From Paraspadella gotoi (Eukaryota > Chaetognatha): DNA of 64,000 bases. Below are positions 51,073-64,000 of the stretch, in pieces. The stretch spans positions 20,934,780 to 20,998,779 of the forward strand of contig CM119266.1 in NCBI GenBank assembly GCA_051294375.1. Reading direction: 5' to 3'. The position numbers were made by a program, and so were the translations under genes. A model generated the notes under the pieces. That model worked only from the letters and a program-made list of their open reading frames with translations, searched no databases and was not told where the DNA came from. Each line of letters begins with the position of its first letter. Position 1 is the stretch's first letter.

Positions 51073-54000
51073 TACAATTTAAAAAAAAAATACGAAAATC
51101 AATCTCAACTAAAAAAAAAGAAAAAAAAAAATCTATGACGACGGTAAAGATAGCGAGAACTTACTAAAACTAAACGCCTTCTTCATAGGCTATTATTTTT
51201 TATATAGCTATAAATGAAAATTTAAAAACCATATTGAAAAAATAAAATTAGTAATTCCAAATCATTGCTCACTAAAATTTTCGCAATTTTTGCAATTTTT
51301 ATAACCAGTGTTCATTTGTTGTATTGAAACTTAACCTAAACTCCACGAGAGGGAACTATTCGTTTGAGCGCTTTCTTAGATTCAGAGTCAAAAAACAAAA
51401 GAGCATAAGTGTACGACGTAACAATTCACATACAAAATTTTCATTAAAAGTAAGTTGAATCGATTAGTTATCATTTGTTTTTTGAATTTTTTAAATTTTC
51501 TTATGTTTTGCTTCAATACTTGTAAAGAGAAGAATGAAATGGAATGGAAATACTGTAAAATGCAGTCAAATCAAGACACCTGAATAGGTATAGAAATTTA
51601 TCTTTATTTTGACAAAATTTTTGTAAACGAATTCTAAATTACCATGCTTACTTTTGAAATGAGGTTAAAGAGAGGAAAGTCAACGGCATTTTTTCAACGA
51701 TTAACTGCTATTAGTTGCTTTTCTTGGCTACACAGTATATCTCATTTCAACTGACTTCATTATTTTTAATATAAAAAAGAACGTAAGTGGTTTCTGCCAT
51801 AAATGGGTTATTTATTTTCATAAACTTCAGACTTGATGATAATGTTGACAAAGAGTAGTACCATGGGCAAATATATGCATCAATGATAATCAATTGTATT
51901 CTGTTTTGTTGTTTTCGCGAATAAAAATAATAATAATAATAATAAAAAAGATAAACAAAGCGGTCGGTTTGACCAACGAAATTTATGTTGTTCAAAATCA
52001 AATCGTTACTTCTGACGTAACGACATCCGAGAAGGTCGGAAATAAAATAAAGAGAAAATAATGATAAAACTGCAACTAAATTAATCACCCCTAAAGAGTA
52101 AGACCACCCTTGGGGTAGAGCGTCACCCCAGGGGGAGAGTCAAACAAAGGGGCCGTCAACTGAGGAAAACGTAACGAACGAAAAAATAAAAAGGAAAAAA
52201 AAAAGGGACAGAACCAGAATATTTAAAAAGTATAAGCGTTGGTATTTTTTTTTTTTCACATTCGAGTGAAAAGCGAACAAGCGACACATTTTTGTTTTGT
52301 TTTTTGCACAAAGTTGAAATGATAATAATGATATTAATTACTCGGAAAAAGTACAGGGAGAAAGTAAAGGCGCGAAACGATGGATTTCAAATAAAAACTT
52401 TTTTTTTGTTCTCTTAATACAATTTTTATTTTGTTAGTAAATAAAGGGAAAAAACACATCGATAGACTTCTGCGCTAATTAGGTTTCCCTATTGGAGATT
52501 TACAAATGATAAGGGGCGAATATAACTGAAATGTTGAACCAAATGCTAAATGATAGGATACTGCACTTAGTACAAACGGAGCATGTATAAAAAAATATTG
52601 AAAACGGCATATTTGACAATTCACTGCCAAAGGAGAAACGGGAAAAATCATTTTACAATATCTAGTTGTACACTTTTTTTAGGCACAATCAATAGAAGGT
52701 TTTTTTTGTTTCATTTTTAAATGAGATTCGGAAAAGAGATTTGAAAGCAAAATTGTTTTTAAAAAAAAATTGCCTCCTATAGATAAACTTTATTTCGTTG
52801 AAGAAGCGGGAGAGACCGAACGAATAAAAATATTTTTTTAAAAATGATAGTCGAGAGCATTGAGAAATTATAATTTTGACGGTTGTCTTTTCTCTTTTTT
52901 AAAATTCATACAATCGAATACTTGAAAGGATTGCATTAATCTATAACAAAATGATTTCTTAGTGATTGTTTACATTTGAGTGGAACATAACATGCAAAGT
53001 CACTTAGTCATTTTCGGTGCTTTGTATTTATTATATTCGATGATTATTTTATCACCAAATTATCACCAATCTATCGCAATAAATTGAAATGAAAAATAGT
53101 TTTAGAGAGTCCAAATGCATAATAATAATTATAATTACATCAATTATCATGTACAAGTCGTAAAATTTTAAACTTTATTATTTTCTACTCGTTTTGTTTT
53201 ACAATATTATTTAGTAACATTTTTAATTTTGTTTGTTTCCAACGCTAAAACTTAAAGGAAAAAAAAATTTGGGCCAATTTTCAAAAGGTTAACGATTTAG
53301 CTACAATTGATTTACCGAAAAGAAGTGTTAAAAAGCGCATCTGAACGCAACAAAAGCCCAGTGCGATTATCTTCCAATTGTTTCAAATAAATTTCGTTTA
53401 TATTCTTTAAGCTTCATTTGATTAATCTTAACGTAATAATCACACCGACGCTTTGTTGTGAAGAGAATTACGACGAATAAGGTCGATCATTTTGCGAACG
53501 TTTCGCCCAAATGTATTAAAATATTAAAATATGTTAATGTAGGAATTTTCTAGACAACTAAACCGTTAATTCTCACGATCAGCGCCTTTTAATTTCAGAT
53601 AACGAGAAAGATAAATACATGGGATGATTGGGAGAAAGGGGGCGAGAGAAAGAATGATTCTATGTAGAAAGGGAAAAAAAAATGCAGCAGCGTAAATATT
53701 TTTGGGCCTCGTTAGTGGAATGAGGGAGAAGATTTCGTTATTAAGAAAAAAAGCTCCCCGTACCACAATGGGCCCTCGTCATTAGTTTTTTTTTTTTTTT
53801 TGAGAAAAGGAGCCTACAACAAGATTAAAAACAAATTAAAGGTAGAAGCGGTATTTCGTTTAATTACACACGGACCTTCGGTGTTTTTAGTGGTGTTTAT
53901 TAAAAAAAATTATATCAGGCGATTTAAAAAAAAAGAGCTTTCAATGATCGTCTTCTTAGTATAATTTCGTTGGCTTTTCTGTAGTATCAAACTAAAATCG

Positions 54001-54146
54001 TTGAGGAAATTGCATGAATAAACCAAATATAAACCAAAGAGATAAATAGTTAAACGGGGGGAAAAAACCTAAATTTTACGTTGGACCAAAGATCAGCGAC
54101 AATTGACACGAGAGAACCAATAAAAACAGAGTGAGGCATCTGCATA

Positions 54147-54254
<108 letters not shown>

Positions 54255-55450
54255 CCCTAGCGTTTAACTCGGCTTTTGTTTTTGGCTGACGACGTTTCGG
54301 CCTCTTTCTCGTTTTCCGCTTAACCTCTGGCGAACCCAGGGAGTGACATCCTTTGAATCTTATTTCCATTTCGTTGTTTTCGTCGTCATCGTCGTCGTCG
54401 TCTTTTTATTTGCAACTGAAGGGAGGGGGGGGTTCTTCTGGTTGTCATCAAGTTTACGATAAGAGTTAACCATCTATTTCTTTTTTTGTTCGACGCTTTT
54501 GCTCGCCGCTCTTTACGCTCGCCGGAGCCATTTCTGAATATTTTCGCGGATTTCTCCGTTAACGCTTTAGTCTCAACCTTTTCTCTCCTCTTACGAAAAT
54601 AAAATAAAAATAAAAATATCGATCCGTCAAGAAGTCTAGCGTCGAGTATCGGAACTTCGTTGCCCTTTTTTTTTTCCGCCAAACGGCGTCGCCTCGAACA
54701 ATGAGGGTTTGAGATCGACTTCTCTTTCGTCGTTCGCCGGAAATGGGCGTGGCCACGTCTCATCGTCAAAGCTGGCTGAGACGACGACGACGAGGACTCT
54801 TGCGCCGATGACCCGAACTCTTCACCTCGATTCTTCTTCCTTTCTTCATCGGGCTTTTTTTTAAAACTGTTCTCCATTTTCCGGAGAAAAAGAGAGAATT
54901 CATTGACGGATGGATGAAGAGAAAAAGAAAAAAAAAAGAAAAAAAAAGAAGACTCAAACAACCTTATTAGAATTTCACACGAGAACCCTTTTCCACTGTC
55001 CGTTCTATGCTTACTTTATTGCTTCATACTTTTTTTATTTTTACTCATTTTACTCACTTTCTGCTATATTTTCTTTTCTCCTATAGTTCTTGCATCTCGT
55101 CCTCTCCGTTCCTTATTTCCTTCCTTCCTCACTTCATTTTCCTTTCTCTTCCCGCCTTTTCCTCTCTTCCTCTTCCCCCCCCTTCCATTTCCTTTATTTT
55201 CTTAAGATCTGCGGCGTCGCGAATCGAGAATCTAGAATCCAGAATCGAGAATCGGGAATTAAGAATCGAACGGCGATCGTTGACCGAAACAGAAAAGACG
55301 TCCGGCGGAGGGAAAATCCGAATGCGTTGAGGCGAGAAGGCGACAACCCCGGTTCTCTCCACTCCCCCTCACTCCACTCCCCAACTTTTTTTTAGACGAG
55401 TGAAACCCCGTTCACGCACCGTTGATCCGCCTCACAACGCCGAATCTCAA

Positions 55451-55455
<5 letters not shown>

Positions 55456-55528
<73 letters not shown>
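55456..55528. repeat. (CT)n microsatellite
   Basis: About 73 bases of CT, intergenic or in the Sall 3' UTR. Confidence 0.95.
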
Positions 55529-55530
<2 letters not shown>

Positions 55531-57046
55531 CTTAACAAGTAAATACTAATTTTTTTTTATTATTGCTTCCCCTTTTTCTTCTCTCTGTTCCCTCTGTTAA
55601 TCCTCTATAATTTTTTTTATTAACTCACACACACCCACTGCCCCTCTTCCCCCTTAATGTATTCAGAGCAGTTTCTTTTTGTTCCATGAATTTTCACAGT
55701 TGTCCGCGCAATGGGCGGGCGGCGCTTTCTCGTCAGAGAGAAAAAGAAACTTTGTTGTATCCCATTTCAAATCCGAACTCTCAGAGCCAAGTCACACTCT
55801 TTTTTCTCGGGCCTTTGTGCATTTGTTTTACATTTTCAATGAAGGCGCCCTTTTTTTTGATCTCTGGTCGATTTTGTTTAGGCCTCTCGTGTCAAAAGCG
55901 CCATCTTTGGTAAACTATGGAAGGGTTAGGGGGAGGAAAGTCGATGAGGAAATAGGGGAAATAGAATTAGCTGAAAAAAAAAAGTGTAGGGCCCCAAAAA
56001 ATAAAGACTTCTTACGCAAACAAACGTAAAAGAAATTAAGTTTGGAAAGAAGTTGTCAACTAAAGCGGCATCTTTTGACCCCAAGATGCTTTGTGGATGC
56101 AATAATCATAACGCAAGTAAAGTCCGCGATTAAATGAAGGTACAATGAAAGAAACGAAAAAAAAAAAGAAAATTATCAAGCGTAGGTTCGATTACCAACA
56201 TAACGATCGAGATCTGAAGTTTGTTTTTTCTAATAGCATTCCGTCTTTTCTATTTTTTTTTAGCAACAACATCATTTAGTTTGTTAATAATGGAACGAGA
56301 AATAAGGTATCGCTACACGGTACAGCCGTTAAATCTTTGATGAAGTTCCCAACAAACTTTTTTTTTTGCTGATATGATTACTTGATATGTATGATTACCG
56401 CACGCAGAAAACATCCAAGAAATAATAAAAGAAAATAATTTTCACATTCATAAGCGCACACAAAATGGAAGAGTGTCGATCTGCATTATCCTTGATATTA
56501 AAATTTTATACATTTTACACATAACATTAAAATTAGCATCTGGGGAGGGAAGATAGAAACCAGTATCAGAGAAATTATTAACACGTGAATGTTTTTTTTT
56601 TTAGTTGATATGATTTCTGTTAGTTACTAGACAGAGAAATTCTCGTACACGTAAGAAGACGCACGAAGCTCACTATGCTGTCTCGCTCTTCGACTGAAAC
56701 TGCTTGTTTGCTTGTTTTCCTTTGTAAACTATAAAAGGTCTGTGACTTAGAATGTGCATCAGCGTCGTTTGCCACCCCGTCAACGCTTGATCGTTGACGA
56801 TATAAATTGGGAAGAGCGGGATTCTTTGTTTGTATATCATACAAACGAACTGAAGATAAGTCGTTCTTCGAAAAAACTCTTCGTCTAATTCTAGTTTTGA
56901 GAGAAATTGGAGACAACAAAACCAAGAAAAAAAGCCATTTTCAGGTATATGTGCAGATACTTTGTTCTCACTTTGACCCCCGCGATTAAAAGAAGAGGGA
57001 GTCTTTTTCTGGATGAGATTTTCCTCGGATTGATTGCCATGCGGAT

Positions 57047-60000
57047 TCAAGATACTTGCTTCATCTCGTGACTTGGCTTCCACATCCTCCATGAGGGAGG
57101 CGAGTCTCTAGGATGTCTAGAGGCCACCCCTGCCGGCGCCCCCGGATTCGGGGATGATCCCGGCGAGCCGCTGCTGCCGGGTGACCGGGTGGCGCCCGTC
57201 GAAGAGATGGAGGTGGTGGCCGTCAGCGTGGGCGCCGAGTGGTGCAGCGGCGACAGGTTGGGCGACCGCGTAGGGGCCGGTGATCTACTTCGGCTCCGCT
57301 CGCGCGACTCATATCCTAATGGAGAGGTGGAAGATTTCCTGGCGCTCAAGTCTGTCGCTGAGGCATTAACGGCTGCCGCCGCTGCTGCTGCCATGTTCGC
57401 CGCGGAGGCTTCGCTGTGGGCTTTCCACAGGGACGCCCACGAATTTGCCATGGCCGGCGGAACCGGGAACAATGGGAAGCCGAGATGGTTTCCAGGCGAG
57501 AGCGGCTTTGGCAGATCCAAAACGGGTGGAGGAGGCGAAATGGACCTGGGTCGCTTCCGCGATGTCGGAGAAATGGACCTTTGTCGAGAGTGATGGTTGG
57601 TGGGTTCAGGGGAGCTGGATCTGGATCTGGGTGAATGATTGTACGAATCTCTTGGGGAAGTTGATGGCTCGGATCGGTTGGATTTTTTGGTGCTCAGGTT
57701 TATCTCGTTGTTGTTGAAGCCATGCTCGTCGGATGAGGTCTGAGACAATGGCCTTTGATGAGATCCCATGTCTCCACGAAGGAATGCAGGAGGCGATAGC
57801 AGGTTGGGACCATTGAAACGGTTCATGGCGTTGGCACCATTGAGGCTCTGAATGACAGATATTTCATTGAGTTTGGGTCCGATCCCATTAACCAATCCCA
57901 ATGGATAGCCATGGTAAAAATCTGCAACAGATGCTGGAGGAAATCCACGGAGAGCCCCTGGAGGATAGATGCCCCTTGCATCTGGGCCCGGAGCTCCTGG
58001 AGCGCCAGGGTGGCCTGGAGGGAACATGTTTTCCTTTGGTAGACGAGGATGTGGGAGCACCCCAGGATGTCCAGGCGGAACTGCTCCGAAAGGTACATCA
58101 ACACTCATTCTCCTCCCACGTCTTGAAGGCCCATTATTCCACATATGCGTTCCCATATGCACTTTCAAATTTCCTTTAGTGGTAAATGCCCTGGAGCAAA
58201 TTGTGCACTTAAAAGGCTTCTCTCCCGTATGTGTTCTCATATGAATTTGCACAGCACTTGCCGAGCTAAAGTATTTGTGGCATACCTGACATTGGCGATT
58301 GCTGGGTGTTTGCTTTTGGCGATTGCTATTATTAGAACCTGAAGATCCTTCAGTGGTTCCAGATGAATGTCTCGATGACGTTGCTCCAGATGTAGTTGAA
58401 GGAACTAATCCAGAACTTTCTGGTGGCAATGAGCTTGGCATTCCTGGGAATGCCAGTGATCTTAAAGATGAAGGTAATGATGTTGTTGGAAATTGCGGCG
58501 GTGGAGGCAAGGAAAAGCCCCCATGGCTTGGAGATGGTGCAGAAGCTAGAGATGACTGAGGTGATGCTGGAGTTAGTGCCAAAGGCTTGTCATATAGCCC
58601 ATCATTGTCATTTTTGTCATTGAATTGCTCGGGGGAGTTATTACCACTCCCATTCTCATTTGTTTGTTTCGATGATTCATAATCTTCTTCAGAAAATGCC
58701 TTTGATGGGATATCCCTTATTTTGTGAGTTAACATATGCTGCTTCATATTTCCTCTAGTCGAAAATGCTCGCTCACAAATTTCACATTTGAATGGCCGTT
58801 CTTTAGTATGGCTCCTATAATGAATCTCTAGCGCACTTCGGCAGGCGAAAGTCTTGAAGCAGATGTCACATGTTGTGTTGCGGCTCCCCCCCGTTAAGCC
58901 TGGAACCGGAAGTGTGCCAGGATACGGTGAAGCCCCTAATGGTGGAAACAGTCCAGAAGGAGGTGGAGGTGGTATAAGGGAACCAAGACTTGAAATAGGA
59001 TGATTTGGCATATGGCCTGCCTCAATGGCATCTCGAAATGCTGTTGCATAATGACCGCTGGAAGATCTTGGTGTAAGATCTAACGCTCCCCCCTCAGAAG
59101 CAGCTGGGGAAGGGGGAATGCAAGGATCTGAATTGGCACTTCGTCCCTCTGAAGCAACAGTATAAGGAGATGAAGCATCACTTCTATCAGATCTAGTCTC
59201 ACCACTATGATTGACAGGCTTTGAGTCAATATTTCCATCATCTTCACCTTTATGGTCGTCAGATCGAGTAGGCGACGGCATTCTCATATCCACAGGGGAT
59301 TTTAAATTGGTTTCGGAAGTCGGCATTTTTGGAGGGATGCCAAACGGATTGAATCCAAATTGCGATTTGTAAAAAGAAAGAGCAGAGTGCTGAGCACCGG
59401 CAGAGATGCCTTTTACCGTGTTTTCTAATGCAACCAGGGAAGTTGAAATGGCACTGTTGTGATGATTCGCGTTTGACGCGGGAGGAGCCATCTCCTCATT
59501 TCTGTGACAATTCAATTTTTGTTCCTTTTCCTCGTGAATCCTTTGATTGTCTATGCTTTTGTGATCATTCTTCTCTGGCTCCGAACACGGCGACATAGGG
59601 AGAACGTTTCTCTCGTCCTCAGTCTTGACGTGATCAGCGCTGGTGATTGCCAATTGCTTCTTTTGGCTAAGATCAATTCCCGCTTCTTCTTCATCGTTGG
59701 AATCTTGGTGGATTGAGGCGTTAGTCAAGTCCAATCCGGCCGCCGCCATAGACGCCAGAGAAGCCTGCGATTGTAGCGCCGCTCGGAGGTCCAACCCTCC
59801 AGGGAGAGGGAGACCCATGAAACCGGGTAGAAATCCATGAGGCGGCAATTGAGGGATTTGTGGATAAATCTCTTTCAGGTCTTCTCTGGACAGCGACTCT
59901 CTGATGTTTCTCTCCTGCTCTTCACTGATCTCCCCCGTGTGGAGACGGATGTGCTGTTGCAGCACGATGGCATTGGTAAACTGTTTGTGACAAACCGGAC

Positions 60001-61317
60001 ACTGATGCAAAACACGAAGAGGAGGTTTTGCTTTGTGAACTCCCATATGCGTCTTCAGATTTCCCTTTGTTGTAAAAGCCCTCCCGCAGAGTTTACATCT
60101 AAATGGGCGTTCGCCCGTGTGCGTGCGATAATGCATCTGCAGAGCGCTCTTGCAACTAAGTATGCGATTACAAATACAACACTGGTTTGGATCGGCCAGT
60201 TTGTTTTCTATGTTATCTACCAACTGCTGCAGCTTGGACGTTTCTGGAGTGGAAATCTCCATATACTTTTCTAAGGGGGCGTTTGGGGAAATACATGGAA
60301 CATTTTCGGTCAGTGGGTGGTTAATTGGGTTACCATTGGCGAAACTCGTGTCGACCGAAAGTGGCGTGCTGGCATGAGAGGAGGAAGGCGGAGAAGAGGC
60401 TTTCCCTGGATGAGGATGCCCGATCCCATTGAAGGGAGACGAGGAGCTCGTGGCCGCCTTGCCTGTGATGTCGGGACTCTTGCGGTCCGCCGTCGACGCC
60501 GCCGTTGTCGGAGACTTTTGCAGGTTGACGGAGCCGAGGGATCCTCCAAGGGAGAACCGCCTCGGATCCGCCGACAGGTGCCCGCCTTCGGCAGCCGCGG
60601 CGGGTGAGGTGGCGCCCAGCAGATGCCCGGGATGGAAGTGCGGATGCGACAGCGGCGCCGCGCCGTTGAAAACGCCGCGTCCGAGGCCGCGTGACGGCGA
60701 AGCTGACCTCGGCGAAGCAGCAGCGGCGGCGGCGTCGCGATCTCCGTCGGGAATTTCGGGCGCCATCATCGTCGACGCTGTAAGAGACGAAAGGGGTTTG
60801 GGAAGGGATGATTTTGAAGAGGATTCGATGGGAGAGGCCGCCCGATCGGAGCGAGCCAAAGCCGGCGCCGAGGACGACGGCGTCGTCGTCGTTGTCGTGG
60901 ACAGGGCCGGCGCCGTCGGGGAAGAAGGGGAAGAAGAAGAAGAAGAGACCGAAGCCGGGAGGGGCACGGCCGAAGGAGGAGGAGGAGGAGGAGGTGGAGC
61001 GGAGGAGGAAGAGGAAGAAGTGACTGAAGGTAGGAGGGTGCCAAAGAGGTGAGAGGCGAAGGAAGAAATTGACGGCGCCCCGAGCCCGAACGGCGCCAGC
61101 GACGGCGGCGTCGATGGCGCCGACGACAGCGGCGGCAGCGGGAGCGGCGGCGAGGGCGGCTCCAGCGGCGGCTGCATATCATCCAGGTGCTCGGGAACCG
61201 GATTCGGGTTCATCGGAATGTGGGGGTATTTATCGCGGTGGCGAGCGAAGTGGACTTTTAGGTTCCCCTTTGTGCTAAATCGATTTCCGCAAATGTTGCA
61301 CTTAAAGGGACGTTCAC
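57047..61317 (-). CDS. sall: Spalt/Sall zinc-finger transcription factor, main exon (5' exons missing)
   Basis: Nuclear transcription factor of the Spalt family, a developmental repressor acting with NuRD-type complexes in other animals. The exon runs from the acceptor at 61317 (phase 1) to a stop at 57047, about 1,422 residues. It opens with the second half of the first finger pair ([18 protein letters not shown], then [17 protein letters not shown]). After a Ser/Pro-rich stretch comes the triple cluster near residue 345 of the internal-ATG frame ([42 protein letters not shown]), then a pair near 780 ([20 protein letters not shown]) and a pair near 975 ([33 protein letters not shown]). Each is diagnostic of Sall. 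The ATG at 61213 is internal and not the true start. The N-terminal C2HC finger and the first half of the first pair must come from exons further right, probably beyond 64000. Confidence 0.95.
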
Positions 61318-63514
<2,197 letters not shown>

Positions 63515-63732
63515 GAGATAACGCCGGGCGACGCCGCCGCTCACGCCGCCTTCCACCGACGCCGGCAGGAACGAAAGACGCCGACGAAAATGAGTCTTTT
63601 GTTCGAGAGGAGGTGAATCCGCGGGGAATTTTAAGTCGGGGTTCGTTAGATGACGCTCAGAATGTTGATGGATCGAGAGACCGTGACGACCAACAGTTGA
63701 ACAGTCGAACCGAATTTGACCAGAAAAATTAG
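63515..63732 (+). CDS. Possible terminal exon of an unknown plus-strand gene
   Basis: A classic acceptor (tctttttcag) precedes an open frame reading DNAGRRRRSRRLPPTPAG and ending at TAG 63732. GC content is higher than the flanks and an AATAAA lies about 120 bases downstream (near 63855). The RRLPPTP motif resembles proline-rich tails of channel and scaffold proteins, but no family can be named. A second frame (ITPGDAAAHAAFHRRRQE) is also open for about 30 codons, so the phase is uncertain. Upstream exons were not found. Confidence 0.35.
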
Positions 63733-64000
63733 GAAAATCTAATTATCATATGTTATTTTGATATTATAGAGTAATAATATAGATATAACATAAATTCGCC
63801 TATTGAATTTAAGCTTTAAATCTTTTAGTTTTTAAACCTCGTGTCTGTTTTTAAATAAAAAAAAACAAAAAAACAGTGATTGACGGGCGGAAAAATCGTG
63901 TTTTATCGATGATGTGCCTTGTTTTTCTTTTTCTAAATGATTTTTTTTATCAATGATGTTCACTCGACCAAAAAATAAACCTCGGAAAAGATGGCAGTCG

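Noticed and set aside
54386-54961. 191-codon minus-strand frame
   Set aside because: Composed of Lys, Arg, Ser and Phe runs from T-rich and AG-rich DNA, with no domain, no splice partner and weak codon bias.
60429-61052. 207-codon plus-strand frame
   Set aside because: Antisense to the Ser/Pro-rich part of the Sall exon, made of Glu, Gly and Arg repeats, with no family signal.

Overview
The window comes from a eukaryotic nuclear genome, most likely a bilaterian (at least eumetazoan) invertebrate. Nearly all genes are split by GT-AG introns of about 40 to 2,000 bases. They encode animal-specific families: Dispatched, Spalt/Sall, SLCO/OATP, sperm-type SLC9C exchangers and a CXXC/F-box protein. 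Intergenic and intronic DNA is AT-rich and carries at least 16 long (GA)n/(CT)n arrays. I cannot name the species or phylum from the sequence alone.

Layout, left to right. (1) 1-4575, minus: SLC9C-type Na+/H+ exchanger, copy A, 3' end outside the window. (2) 5164-12443, plus: a Dispatched-like sterol-sensing-domain transporter, head to head with copy A, with an apparent frameshift in one exon. (3) 12751-21894, minus: SLC9C copy B, complete to the stop codon, with exchanger, voltage-sensor and cyclic-nucleotide-binding-like regions. (4) 22440-23926, plus: a small unknown protein of about 208 residues, head to head with copy B. (5) 24387-25514, plus: an intronless unknown protein. (6) 26083-28611, minus: an intronless CXXC + F-box + leucine-rich-repeat protein. 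(7) 28612-37484: about 9 kb without a confident gene. (8) 37485-44416, plus: an SLCO4-like organic anion transporter with 17 coding exons. (9) 45970-48520, plus: a membrane-anchored methyltransferase-like protein. (10) 48925-51072, minus: a protein with a C-terminal MYND finger. (11) 51073-57046: intergenic and probable Sall 3' UTR. (12) 57047-61317, minus: the large zinc-finger exon of a Spalt/Sall factor, 5' exons not found. (13) 63515-63732, plus: a possible terminal exon of an unknown gene.

The genes do not form an operon. Two patterns stand out. The two SLC9C genes are paralogues in the same orientation with matching exon structure, each head to head with a plus-strand gene. Sperm-type exchangers of this family work in flagellar pH control in other animals. 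Copy B has lost the Asn-Asp ion-binding motif of the exchanger but keeps the voltage sensor, so it may be a sensor without normal transport. Dispatched (Hedgehog release) and Sall (developmental transcription factor) are unrelated developmental genes.

Repeats are a strong theme: a short dispersed family with six copies, all in introns; a roughly 420-base element in two inverted copies; two fold-back elements; degenerate telomere-like tracts; a probable tRNA-derived SINE; and abundant GA/CT arrays, one of which forms most of a 102-base intron that is in frame with its flanking exons. Exon models were built by hand from splice sites, reading-frame phase and family knowledge; no search was run.
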